A stretch of 64,000 bases of DNA from Methylomonas paludis (GTDB lineage: Bacteria; Pseudomonadota; Gammaproteobacteria; Methylococcales; Methylomonadaceae). A model generated the notes under the pieces. That model did not search any database, was not told the DNA's origin, and was given only the letters and a program-made list of their open reading frames with translations. Location of the stretch: contig NZ_CP073754.1 of assembly GCF_018734325.1 (NCBI RefSeq), forward strand, positions 2,604,001 through 2,668,000, given 5' to 3'. The first letter of the stretch is position 1. Each line of letters opens with the position of its first letter. Made by a program: the position numbers and the translations under genes. Shown piece after piece: positions 38,802 through 48,423 of this stretch.

Positions 38802-39953
38802 TCATCCTTCAAACAAACCAAGTAAAAAGGAACTAGCTTTAGTGATTTCGTACCGATTTTTAAAACAAACACGAGCATTTACTCGCATATTATCTTTCGC
38901 AACATCATCAATATGCTGCCATTGAGATAATAAACTCTCACAACCAACCAAATCATCATTAGCAACTAAACCAGCATTATCCTCAACTATTTCTCGCCAA
39001 ATATTAACTTTATTGCTAATTAATACCGGAACATTCGCTGAAAGGGCTTCGGCGACAACAATACCAAAGTTTTCCTGATGAGAGGGCAAAACAAAAGCAT
39101 CAGCATTTAAATAAGCACCCCATTTTAAATCACCGGATAACATACCTGGCCAAACTATTTTCTCAGCCACACCCAATCTTTCCGCCAATTGTGTAAGGTT
39201 AGACTGCATACCAACCTGATCGGGACCAGCGATAACCAATATGGTATCATCGGCGGCAGAATAGACTTTTGAAAATGCTTCTATCAGCAAATCAACGCCT
39301 TTCTTGGGATGAATTCGGCTTAAGAATAACAAATAACGTTTACCTTGCAATTGTGGGTATGTCTCCAAGAACAACTGCTTTTGTAAATCCTGATCACCAA
39401 TACAACCAGCAGTACCATAACTAACCACTTGCTCCTGGCAGCGGTATGGCCAGAAAGACTCTCTTGCTTGGATTTTTTCTTCTTCACAAGTAAACAAAAC
39501 CTGCTTGGCATCACGCAATACCGGATATTCACCCCACCACCAATACAAATATTTTTTCAAATGTTTTAATGGGTACGCACGTTTAAACCAAGGATCTAGC
39601 ATACCGTGGGTAAAAATATAATACGGTTTTTTAGCTTTAATCAATACGCGATGTGCAGCGAAACTGTGATACTGCCAAATACCATTAATAACAATCACAT
39701 CATATTCGTGACAGTGTAATGTTAACCAAGGAATTAATTTTTTGCTATAACCGTATGTACTCTTCTTACCCGATCCTAGAGCAAAAACTTCAAACAAAGT
39801 CTGATTCTTTACAAAATCAGCATCGTCTAAATCAAGCGTAACAACACTTAACTGATGCCCTAATTCTTTATAACACTTAGACAACTGGGTAACACCCTCA
39901 ATTGGCCCACCTGCCTTAGGATCACAAGAGCGAATTATATGTAGAATTTTCAT
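38802..39953 (-). CDS. Glycosyltransferase family 4
   Basis: A 383-residue GT-B enzyme. MKILHIIRSCDPKAGGPIEGVTQLS is a typical N-terminus, the donor domain has YLLFLSRIHPKKGVDLLIEAF, and the E-x7-E motif is in SHQENFGIVVAEALSANVP. It would add one sugar to the repeat unit in the cytoplasm. It lies 79 bases after the secreted lyase-like gene on the same strand and probably closes the operon that begins with the VpsP-like and Wzx genes. Confidence 0.88.
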   Translation of the reverse strand: MKILHIIRSCDPKAGGPIEGVTQLSKCYKELGHQLSVVTLDLDDADFVKNQTLFEVFALGSGKKSTYGYSKKLIPWLTLHCHEYDVIVINGIWQYHSFAAHRVLIKAKKPYYIFTHGMLDPWFKRAYPLKHLKKYLYWWWGEYPVLRDAKQVLFTCEEEKIQARESFWPYRCQEQVVSYGTAGCIGDQDLQKQLFLETYPQLQGKRYLLFLSRIHPKKGVDLLIEAFSKVYSAADDTILVIAGPDQVGMQSNLTQLAERLGVAEKIVWPGMLSGDLKWGAYLNADAFVLPSHQENFGIVVAEALSANVPVLISNKVNIWREIVEDNAGLVANDDLVGCESLLSQWQHIDDVAKDNMRVNARVCFKNRYEITKASSFLLGLFEG

Positions 39954-40032
39954 TGAACCAAATATTGGGTAGTTAGTTTATATTTCTTAAAAGATTAAAT
40001 ACAATTGTTTATGCATAAAAATCACATCTAAC

Positions 40033-41994
40033 TTAATGCTTAAGCCGATTGTTAAACATAATACATTCATTATTATTTAGGGTAAAGGACAAATTATGAT
40101 CAATTACGGGATATTCTGTAATAAAATTAGATTTTTCACTAATTCCGGTAATTTTATCAATACCAGAAAATGGAAGATTATATATTTTCGGCGAACTAGC
40201 TTGGTTATAAAATATCATTGCCTTATGCCCATCCTGCCAATCGGCACCGACTCCATTTTTATCCAAAAAATATTCTACCCTTACAGGCGGATCATTTGCT
40301 AAAGGTCCTACCCATACGACTACAACAAATTTATCATCCACAGTCGCATTAACCGAGGATTTAAGCAACTGCAATCCATACCACTTATTTGTAGATGGCG
40401 CTGGAAATATTGCATTAGTAGGTAATACCTTAATTTCTGGACTAGCAAACTGAGAAAATATCTTTATTTTTAATTCACCACTTACCCAAGTATCTGAGTT
40501 TAATTGGTATATTTGTTCAGGACCAAATAAAAACTTAAAGGCAATTTCCTCGGCAGAACCTGGGGTATCGGTATTTAACACCATTGCACCAAGCATACCA
40601 GTTTTTTCTGCTTGCCACAACTGGGTTACATGCCAATGCGAAGCAGAATCAAGCGACTTATAATCGGTAAGTCCACTAATTAAATTTGAATGCAAAACGT
40701 AATCAGTGCACAAAGCTCCACCGAAATCAGACACATACGCCATACTACTTTGATCACTAACATCTGATAAAAATAATTGTTTTTTATCGTCAGAATTCAC
40801 TTTTATGGCAACTTGTGCACCGCGAAAAATACCTGCCATGCTATTAGTATTGCTGCTGATCAATCCCCCAACAAAACTATTTCTAAGTCCGCGCCCTTGG
40901 GTAAATCCAAAATACCAGTCATCTTTACGTCCATGAATACCTCGAATATTGGCATCTTGCCAAACATACTCTAAAGGTAAAGACTGTTCTTGCAAAGGTA
41001 ATTTTTTAAAATAAGGCGCAGCGTACAAGGAAGACAGAATGGACTGATCTATATTATTGTTTCTAATTACTTGTCCTAATAACCAGTTATTACGCGCATC
41101 TCCGGTAACCGCAGTTACAATGGCCAAAGCTCCAGCTTCAATAGGTAACCAGCCTTGTTTAAGCCAAATATCACTCCAGGTTTCTGCTATACCCTGAGCA
41201 GTCATTACCAAAGGCCAGTAATTAACTGTTTTTTTAATAATTTCCAAGGCTTCCATATCATCGGTAATGGTGTAATATCGGCCTAGGATAATGGTATTCA
41301 AAGCATGATAAATGGGCGATTCATTTTCATTACCTATATAATGAAAGCCGCCATCAGGTAATAAACTTGTCTTTACTTTGGCCAACATGGTTTGACTAAT
41401 AACCATGTAAGTGGGCTCTTCATAAATTTTTGCCGCTAACGCAGTTATAAGCGAAAAATATAAATCCTGATTAGGATAAGTACCACCCGCTTTAGCACCC
41501 CAATCCCAATTAATATCTTTTTTATATGCAGATACTTGAAAATCTATTGATTTTTTTAGTACAATCTTAAATTGTTCAAGTTTTTCAGATTGAATTCCAG
41601 ATTGATTTAAAAAATACAAGCCATCAAGCATTGGAGCTAGCACAAATCTATTGACATTAGGATCACCAACATTTCCATCATTTTCTACCCACCACAACCC
41701 ATTTTTACTATTATTTAGTATCAAATCTCCCAATACAAATAAATTGTCCAAGGTTTCTTGTGAAGATGGTTTTTGTGCGTAGGATACTGCGAAATAATCA
41801 AAACACTCTGCCGCATCTCTGAACATCCAGCTAAATTTAGATGTTATTAATTTTGTTTTAAGCGTAATAATACAGCCATCTATATCCGAAAATTTAGGTT
41901 GCTTTATATCAGACACATTAAAATTAGATTGCACAGAAAAAGAATTGAAGGCAATGCTAATAAAGAGGACAATTCGCAATATATAAATAGACAT
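40033..41994 (-). CDS. Secreted polysaccharide-lyase-like protein (alpha/alpha toroid plus beta domains)
   Basis: A 653-residue protein with a signal peptide (about 1-22). Residues 35-330 are helical, with repeated Trp/Gly motifs (WWVENDGNVGDPNVNRF, WDWGAKAGGTYPNQD) and PDGGFHYIGNENES at 213-226, reminiscent of the toroid of PL8/heparinase-type lyases, where His/Tyr/Asn carry catalysis. Here His218, Asn222, Tyr229 and His230 are candidates. Residues about 350-650 look like beta-sandwich. It is presumed periplasmic or extracellular and could cut or edit the polymer made by this locus. No family is recognised with certainty. IS1380 lies just upstream. Confidence 0.6.
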   Translation of the reverse strand: MSIYILRIVLFISIAFNSFSVQSNFNVSDIKQPKFSDIDGCIITLKTKLITSKFSWMFRDAAECFDYFAVSYAQKPSSQETLDNLFVLGDLILNNSKNGLWWVENDGNVGDPNVNRFVLAPMLDGLYFLNQSGIQSEKLEQFKIVLKKSIDFQVSAYKKDINWDWGAKAGGTYPNQDLYFSLITALAAKIYEEPTYMVISQTMLAKVKTSLLPDGGFHYIGNENESPIYHALNTIILGRYYTITDDMEALEIIKKTVNYWPLVMTAQGIAETWSDIWLKQGWLPIEAGALAIVTAVTGDARNNWLLGQVIRNNNIDQSILSSLYAAPYFKKLPLQEQSLPLEYVWQDANIRGIHGRKDDWYFGFTQGRGLRNSFVGGLISSNTNSMAGIFRGAQVAIKVNSDDKKQLFLSDVSDQSSMAYVSDFGGALCTDYVLHSNLISGLTDYKSLDSASHWHVTQLWQAEKTGMLGAMVLNTDTPGSAEEIAFKFLFGPEQIYQLNSDTWVSGELKIKIFSQFASPEIKVLPTNAIFPAPSTNKWYGLQLLKSSVNATVDDKFVVVVWVGPLANDPPVRVEYFLDKNGVGADWQDGHKAMIFYNQASSPKIYNLPFSGIDKITGISEKSNFITEYPVIDHNLSFTLNNNECIMFNNRLKH

Positions 41995-42201
41995 GATTTA
42001 ATCCCAACCTAAACTTAAGACAGCAAAGACCATTAAAAGGATATCATTAAATCCATTTAAATAATTAAAAAATACCCGCTTATAACCATTGAGACATGCT
42101 TCTTACCTTTATAAGCTTATTAATGTATTTATGCATATTTTTTAGCTGAATAGACTAAAAATAGAAACCAAAATAATAAATCAAGCAAAGCTTATTTTCT
42201 T

Positions 42202-43898
42202 CCTGAATCCGTGTTCCTTTGGGTTTACGGGGTAGCCACTGCGTTTTTTACGCTTTTTTTAAAAAATAACGTTCCCCCATCACAGCTTAACTGCCGCCCA
42301 TCAACCCCCTGACGGTAAAAATCCCACGTTTCTCCGGCTTTGCCGCTCTCCACGAGTGAAAAACCAGACATCCAGACAAGCAATCCTCTTCTCAATCCTG
42401 AGAATCAGCTCAAACCTTGCGTTTCCGTTTCTGTTTCCCAGGATTATCCCGATGCAAAGCCAGGCTGTACCACCAATCGCTCCTGCAAAAAAGCGAATAC
42501 TTTAGCGACTGGCGAATCGTGCCCCAAATCAAGCCACCATTGCCGGGCCTTATGGATGACCTGAGCGGCTCGATACATGACTTCTTGCAGCACGGTTCGT
42601 AACCGCCGACGTTTTGCAGGATGGCGTATCGGTGCCAAGTGACCCGTCAAGCCCAGTTGACCAATCAGCCGCAAGCAGTTATAGGCCAGCATGCCCATTC
42701 TCAACAGGCAGTCGTTGGTCTCAAACTTACCTGAGGGTAACCGCTCCAAATCCAGGTCGGTTTTGAATTCCGAATGGAATTGCTCATGTGTACCGTGATC
42801 GCGATAGCGTTCAATGACCATTTCCTCCGCTTCCTCCAGACTTGTCCACCAACCTTCCAGTTCTACCTCCGGCAACAACAGCATCTGTCCATGTTTATTC
42901 GTGGTGCGCTCAATGACCCGTATGACCAGTCTGAAATGACGAATCTGTTTTTTCCAGGCGCGTTCTACGATCAACGTCATTAACGCTTCCCGTTTACCGG
43001 GTCGTTTTTCAACAAAGGCTCCGGCTGCTTGTGCTTTTTCGACCCAAGCTGTTTTGTCCTGTTTTCTGGGATTCCATTTGACCAAGTAGTCAAAGCACCG
43101 ATCCATAGCCGCCCAGCGCACTTTCTCATCGGCGATGGCAAACAACAGCTTGGCGCTATCAAACCCTGAATCTTTGCGAAGCAGTACCGGTAAAGTCGGT
43201 GCAACCAAACGCTCAACGCGAGGAAATAGCCGCTCTAAAAAATAATCAATCTCCAGCGATGAATGCCAGCGACCGGGGCGTAACTCCAAGCCGACACACC
43301 AGCCCTCATTGCCTATATACGCCGCAACCGGCGTATAACCATCCACACCTTGATAGGTTCGGCTGACCTCTTCCTTCTTGGTGCCACTCTGATCCATGAC
43401 GAAGGTATCCAAATCCAGGCAGACGTAACCTTTATGGGGTGTGATCGGGGCTTGTATTCGCTCAATGAGTCGAATCGAACATTCGTCCAACGGTTCCAGT
43501 AGCTTACCGCTGATACGATCAAGCCGTTGCCGCAGCCAGACACTGCCAGGAACCTTGCGTACATCCAATGCTTTCTTGAAAAAACGATCCTCACGAAACG
43601 GTTCAACTGCTTCGAAATCGCTTTTGCCTATACATAACAGACCGACCATCGTTTTCAATAAATCAGAGGTCTTAATCCCTTGGGATACCGGAATTTGTCC
43701 ATCCACCACCGCTTCGACATTGATGGCTTCCAGGCATTGGCCGATTAACGACAGCCCGGCATAGGAAGTCAGTTCCTTCTTGGATTCTTTTAGCTTAAAA
43801 CGTGCCATAATCAAATTGGGTGAACACAGAAAGTCTATATTATACCTTATTTATCATTGGCTTATGCGTTATTATGCGAGCCTGAACACGGATTCAGG
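42202..43898 (-). mobile_element. IS1380-family insertion sequence
   Basis: A 1697-bp element with perfect 15-bp terminal inverted repeats CCTGAATCCGTGTTC (42202-42216) and GAACACGGATTCAGG (43884-43898), and a 5-bp target duplication TTCTT (42197-42201 and 43899-43903). It carries one intact transposase gene. It inserted at the very end of the Wzy gene and replaced that gene's last codons (see 43862-45331). Confidence 0.93.
42444..43808 (-). CDS. IS1380-family transposase
   Basis: A 454-residue DDE transposase, full length. YVCLDLDTFVMDQSGTKKEE carries the first catalytic Asp, VLLRKDSGFDSAKLL the second, and HEQFHSEFKTDLDLERLPSG the Glu in the pattern of IS1380 enzymes. The ATG at 43808 is preferred to a TTG two codons upstream. 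The frame is intact, so the element may be active. Composition is more GC-rich than the surrounding EPS genes, as expected for a recent arrival. Confidence 0.95.
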   Translation of the reverse strand: MARFKLKESKKELTSYAGLSLIGQCLEAINVEAVVDGQIPVSQGIKTSDLLKTMVGLLCIGKSDFEAVEPFREDRFFKKALDVRKVPGSVWLRQRLDRISGKLLEPLDECSIRLIERIQAPITPHKGYVCLDLDTFVMDQSGTKKEEVSRTYQGVDGYTPVAAYIGNEGWCVGLELRPGRWHSSLEIDYFLERLFPRVERLVAPTLPVLLRKDSGFDSAKLLFAIADEKVRWAAMDRCFDYLVKWNPRKQDKTAWVEKAQAAGAFVEKRPGKREALMTLIVERAWKKQIRHFRLVIRVIERTTNKHGQMLLLPEVELEGWWTSLEEAEEMVIERYRDHGTHEQFHSEFKTDLDLERLPSGKFETNDCLLRMGMLAYNCLRLIGQLGLTGHLAPIRHPAKRRRLRTVLQEVMYRAAQVIHKARQWWLDLGHDSPVAKVFAFLQERLVVQPGFASG

Positions 43899-45331
43899 TT
43901 CTTGTTAAAAAGAAAGTCGACAAAATAATTTACCATAAAAATAACTACCGCTAAAGCGAAAGTTTCACGAAATATAGAAACCAATAACGCCTCTCCCCCT
44001 CTTTCAGAAAATGGTAACCACAACTCTGTCATAAAAAAAACTCCCCACAAGTTTTTATATAAATCAGCATTAACAAGTAGCCTTAAAATAAAAAAGTATA
44101 CCGCAAATATTATAAAAGTAAAAAAGGTACCGCCAACATAGCCAAACATTGCAGTATTGGTTGCAAAGACACCAATAGTAGGAAAGCCAGCTGATCCATT
44201 TAGCCTAGTTGCATAATAAAAACTTATTAAATCGACTTCACTGAAATCATTTTTTTCTACTAAAAAACTGGGTAATAGTTTTTTCAAATTTTCAGCCAAA
44301 AGAGGAAATCCCATTTCAGGCTCAGTATCTATTCTTGACAAGATTAAATCCATATCTTGAATCATTTCAATTCGATCAACTAAAATATCATTGGGAAAAT
44401 AATTAAATAATGAGTTTGCAATTGTGACTACTTCATCGGTAACTTCTATATGAGTTGATGGATCAAACAGTTTGGGTAACACTTCAAAAACCATCATAAC
44501 TTTATCATCGATTTTTGCAGTTTTAAATATTGGGTTACGCAAATAATGTATTGCCGGTGTCAAAATAAAAACAAACAAAAGTGAACCAAGTGTACCAATC
44601 AATACATATTTAAATGGAAATCCTTTATTATAGTAAATAATTGAAAAGACCACACCCAGCAACCCGGTTCCAAAGTGCGCTTTTGTATTACCCACCATGG
44701 CCTCAAAAAACATTAATATAAGCATAATGATATTAACGTAACCAAACGCACGTTTACCATTACTTTCAATCAAATAAGAAAAAGTATAAAATATTATCCC
44801 TAAATAGTTTAACCCTATAAACAAACCGAATCCACCAAAACCACGCTCAACCGTATAGCCATACATTTCCGGTTTGTTAATAACGTGCAATATAGAGCAC
44901 ACATATCCGATAATAAAAAAAGTCCAACCATACATCCTTAATTTTTTTGTATTAAGTGTGTACTGATAATATCCCTCTTTTACACCTATAATATCAACTA
45001 AATAAATTGATAAATACAGAGTTATATAACCAAAAAGTATCATCGCAAAAGACTCAAAAGGCGCCCACAATCCTTCATCAATTCTTTCCAACAACAATGT
45101 TTTAAAAAAAACCGGTATTACTGTATATTTTAAACACAAAACAAAACCAAACATGCTCAAAATATTATAAAATCCACGGTAATTTAATATTAAAACAGAA
45201 AGTATTAACGAAAAAAAAGCCATTATAACAATTGTTAAGTCTGCCCCCAAAACCAACTGAACAACAGAAGCCAAACATGAGCAAATAATAAATGGCGATA
45301 GTGGCAAATACTGACCAATTCGTATAAGCAT
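43862..45331 (-). CDS. Wzy-like oligosaccharide repeat-unit polymerase (3' end supplied by IS1380)
   Basis: A 489-residue integral membrane protein with about 12 hydrophobic segments and a large loop around 290-385, as in Wzy-type polymerases of undecaprenol-linked repeat units. It follows the Wzx gene after ten bases. The last 11 codons (LNPCSGSHNNA) and the stop are read from the end of the IS1380 element. Removing the element and one TTCTT copy restores a natural ending of FNKKISFA and a TGA. The insertion thus swapped about five native residues for eleven foreign ones, and the protein may still work. Confidence 0.75.
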   Translation of the reverse strand: MLIRIGQYLPLSPFIICSCLASVVQLVLGADLTIVIMAFFSLILSVLILNYRGFYNILSMFGFVLCLKYTVIPVFFKTLLLERIDEGLWAPFESFAMILFGYITLYLSIYLVDIIGVKEGYYQYTLNTKKLRMYGWTFFIIGYVCSILHVINKPEMYGYTVERGFGGFGLFIGLNYLGIIFYTFSYLIESNGKRAFGYVNIIMLILMFFEAMVGNTKAHFGTGLLGVVFSIIYYNKGFPFKYVLIGTLGSLLFVFILTPAIHYLRNPIFKTAKIDDKVMMVFEVLPKLFDPSTHIEVTDEVVTIANSLFNYFPNDILVDRIEMIQDMDLILSRIDTEPEMGFPLLAENLKKLLPSFLVEKNDFSEVDLISFYYATRLNGSAGFPTIGVFATNTAMFGYVGGTFFTFIIFAVYFFILRLLVNADLYKNLWGVFFMTELWLPFSERGGEALLVSIFRETFALAVVIFMVNYFVDFLFNKNLNPCSGSHNNA

Positions 45332-45341
45332 TATTTCCCTC

Positions 45342-46631
45342 TCAATTGCATTTAGTAATTACTGATTTAAACTTTAACGGCAATATCCAAACCATTGTAA
45401 CCACAAAAGAAAGAATTAAACCGATCAATATTCCTTTGACACCAAGCTCTATTGATAAATAATACTGCGACAAAATACTTACCAATGCTTGTATTGGCAA
45501 TATATATATAATAACACCCAACTTACTAATTGACTGAAGTACTGTGGAAAAGGTTTCACACCAAATCCGTATTATGATATAAAAAGAAAACCAGGCAACG
45601 AGACTACTTTCTACTGCTACATTAAGATTCGGCGCAATAATTTTTACAACATATGGTAATAAAAAATACAAACTTGCCCCAAAAATGGATACAGTAAAAA
45701 CACCAAAAGTAATTGTAGTTTTAATTGATTTGAGTATTATACGCCATTCGCTATTTGCTGCTCTCGCTGTATAATATGACCAATTTGCTGCCAATAATCC
45801 CTGATAAAACGACATACCAACCCAAAATATTCTATATAGAATATTATATTGCGAAATATCATCAGGCCGCAATGTCCTTGTCATGATTATATAATCAACA
45901 TTCAAAACAGTTATCGTCATAATTGATAACATGGAGAATTTAATCCCTCTATAAAGCAGATTCTTTACTGCCCTATTAATATCAACACCTCTAAAAACTG
46001 CATTGCTTATTACCACTCCTATAAAACTAATTACTCCTAGTACACATTGCGGCCCTATAAATGCTACTACACTATATTCCAAGCTTAAAAACTTATCACT
46101 TTCATTAATTTGGGTTAATGCTATAACGAAAAACAGATTATTAAAAACCGTCAAAATATTTGCCACTATACCCTTTCTTAATGCATACAAGGCTTGAGTC
46201 GTAACCAATCCCAGCATATAACCAAAATATAATACTGTGCAGACTATAATTAACTCTTGTTGCTGCTCATTATCTATAAATTTAAAACTGCCAAATAGGA
46301 ATTTTGCGGCATATTCATAAAAATAATAAAGTAGCGCTGAAAAAAAACCTACGTTCAAAATTAATACAATTAATGCTGCTGCGACATATTCACCAAATAA
46401 TTGTTGTTTTGCTTTACCTTCACCAATATAGTTCTGTAGACTTTTACCGACACCAAAGTCTGTTAACCCAAACCAGGCAGCTAGAGAACAAATTAAGGCA
46501 TATACTGCAAAACCGTCTGCTCCCAATTTTGTGGTTAGTATTGGTATACTAATTAATTGTATGCCAATAGAAATTATTCGACTTATCCAGTTACTTAATA
46601 CAGTCCATCTTTGTATGGCTTTATTTTCCAT
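45342..46631 (-). CDS. Wzx-type oligosaccharide flippase
   Basis: A 429-residue polytopic protein with 12 predicted membrane segments, of the polysaccharide-transport (Wzx/MATE-like) superfamily. It opens NWISRIISIGIQLISIPILTTKLGADGFAVYALICS, typical of O-unit flippases. It would flip lipid-linked repeat units from the cytoplasmic to the periplasmic face. It is the only flippase seen in the window although several polymerase-like proteins are present. It lies 11 bases after the VpsP-like gene and ten before the Wzy gene, clearly one operon. Confidence 0.87.
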   Translation of the reverse strand: MENKAIQRWTVLSNWISRIISIGIQLISIPILTTKLGADGFAVYALICSLAAWFGLTDFGVGKSLQNYIGEGKAKQQLFGEYVAAALIVLILNVGFFSALLYYFYEYAAKFLFGSFKFIDNEQQQELIIVCTVLYFGYMLGLVTTQALYALRKGIVANILTVFNNLFFVIALTQINESDKFLSLEYSVVAFIGPQCVLGVISFIGVVISNAVFRGVDINRAVKNLLYRGIKFSMLSIMTITVLNVDYIIMTRTLRPDDISQYNILYRIFWVGMSFYQGLLAANWSYYTARAANSEWRIILKSIKTTITFGVFTVSIFGASLYFLLPYVVKIIAPNLNVAVESSLVAWFSFYIIIRIWCETFSTVLQSISKLGVIIYILPIQALVSILSQYYLSIELGVKGILIGLILSFVVTMVWILPLKFKSVITKCN

Positions 46632-46642
46632 CAGCTAACCAA

Positions 46643-47332
46643 TTAGTTTTCACAAAACAATATTAAATCTTTTGAATCATTTACACATATTATTGACTTA
46701 TTAACACCCTCTGTCAGATTTTTAATCAAAATATCAGTTTTAAGTGTCATAATATATAACTGTTTAAACGCCTTACCTACCAATATATGTTCGAACTCCG
46801 TTAATTTATTCCAATTTAAAAAGGCATTATAAACCAATTGATATTGTGCACTGTACTCCCACCGTCCAAGAGAAACTATTCGCTCAAAACCAGCTTCAAG
46901 AGTATTATCGTACTGCCCGCTGTGTATCTTATTTACGACCAAACCTTCCCATAATGCTGTCCAACTGGGTCTTAACTTTAAACCTTTTTCTGCATCTTTT
47001 ATTGACTGCTGATAAGCTATATTTGCAGCATCCCTTAATTGTTGTTGTTCAAATTTCTGACCTTTAACTTGATTTGCAAACATACCAAGTATACTTAATT
47101 CTGAATTATTTTCGTGCATCTGTTCAGCAAAACTTAACTGAGTCGCAATATTCTGCCAATCTTCTATTGTCAAATTTGTGGTTAATTGTGATTGCGCTTC
47201 TCCAAGTTGATGCCGGAGTTGTACTTCAATAACACTTGCAATTGCCCATTTAACAGATAGATATGCTAGATAAATAAAAAAAACAATTAATAGTGATAAC
47301 GAGGCGTATTTAATTTGCTGTGAATTTATCAT
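46643..47332 (-). CDS. VpsP-like membrane-anchored polysaccharide biosynthesis protein
   Basis: A 229-residue protein with one N-terminal membrane segment (about 9-30, ASLSLLIVFFIYLAYLSV) and a helical periplasmic domain containing TPR-like spacing (YQQSIKDAEKGLKLRPSWTALWEGL around 125-150). Size, topology and position before Wzx/Wzy resemble VpsP of Vibrio polysaccharide clusters, whose function is unclear. That assignment is by resemblance, not by a diagnostic motif. It may be a scaffold for the assembly complex. Confidence 0.5.
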   Translation of the reverse strand: MINSQQIKYASLSLLIVFFIYLAYLSVKWAIASVIEVQLRHQLGEAQSQLTTNLTIEDWQNIATQLSFAEQMHENNSELSILGMFANQVKGQKFEQQQLRDAANIAYQQSIKDAEKGLKLRPSWTALWEGLVVNKIHSGQYDNTLEAGFERIVSLGRWEYSAQYQLVYNAFLNWNKLTEFEHILVGKAFKQLYIMTLKTDILIKNLTEGVNKSIICVNDSKDLILFCEN

Positions 47333-47555
47333 TTCTGCCTTGAATTTTCATATGAAATAGTTAGAGCTCCCGAGAAGTACAGAAATAACCAGACATTTTT
47401 AAACTGTTCCACCGTAGATTTTTTAGGTTCCAAATAATCTAGACGTATTTATGTTTAATGTTAAGTTTGACTATATTAATTAGCCTGGATTATAAGCATA
47501 ATATTTGATGTTTATCCTATCAAATTAGAGATGTATAAATTGGCATGGCAGAAAG

Positions 47556-48272
47556 CTATGAATTGACAATAATAGTGGCATTACCCTCTGTGAGTAATTG
47601 CATATATTTATTTCCAAAGGCCTGCTCTACTATTTCGGATGCGGCTAACATAGTAGGTATTCGTTTGTGCAGATTATGAGCATCAGTTGCCATTAGAGTT
47701 GCATATTTATTTGCAATTAACCAAAGGGCTGTGTTTTTTGATGCTTCACCAAACAACCCCGTTACTGAGCTGGCCGTAATTTGTAATAAACAACCAGCAT
47801 TGATAAAAGGCAGAATTTTTTCTTTTTTTGCCAATACGCTCAAATTTCGTTCCGGATGAGCTATCATCGGCATAATCCCTTTTTGCAACAACCAAATTAC
47901 CAGCTTTTCCGCGCCTAAAGGAATGTGGTCATGGGGAAACTCTAATAACAGAACTTTTTTATTTTGCCACATGCCAAGAAAAGGAATGCGATTTTGGCTA
48001 ATCATTATAGGCAATTCAGAACAAAGCCTGACTTCGGCAGCCATGCTGAGCTTTAAATTAATATTATTGGCATTCACAGCCTGTTTAAAGCTGCTAAACA
48101 CTGTTTGAATATTATTTATATCGTTATCATAGGTGCCCGGATGGATGTGTGGCGTAACAACAGCCTGAGTAATACCCTGCTCCACCGCGTATGCTGCCAT
48201 TTTTAACGAGTCGTCCAAATTTTTGGGGCCGTCGTCGATACCTGGCAAGAGATGACAATGTAGATCTATCAT
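47556..48272 (-). CDS. Protein-tyrosine phosphatase, PHP family (CpsB/YwqE type)
   Basis: A 238-residue manganese-dependent phosphatase. The start MIDLHCHLLPGIDDG carries the metal-binding HCH motif, followed by VVTPHIHPG, a Glu in AAEVRL, MIAHPERN and TDAHNLH, the full set of PHP metal ligands. In encapsulated bacteria these enzymes dephosphorylate the Tyr-rich tail of the BY-kinase; here the partner would be the Wzc at 50129. The ATG at 48272 is chosen because the family starts MIDxHCH; a longer frame begins at 48344. Originally adjacent to wzc; IS4 copy 3 now separates them. Confidence 0.9.
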   Translation of the reverse strand: MIDLHCHLLPGIDDGPKNLDDSLKMAAYAVEQGITQAVVTPHIHPGTYDNDINNIQTVFSSFKQAVNANNINLKLSMAAEVRLCSELPIMISQNRIPFLGMWQNKKVLLLEFPHDHIPLGAEKLVIWLLQKGIMPMIAHPERNLSVLAKKEKILPFINAGCLLQITASSVTGLFGEASKNTALWLIANKYATLMATDAHNLHKRIPTMLAASEIVEQAFGNKYMQLLTEGNATIIVNS

Positions 48273-48423
48273 AAATTTATTATGCTGGTTTGCAGATCGT
48301 TGTAAACAACCACCAAGTATTTTCGGCGAATTGACCCCGAACACCCGAATTTAATGCAAATTTGTTCGTATCATTTGCAATGATATTACACTACTTGCAC
48401 CTGTTAGGTTTAAAGAAATTCCC

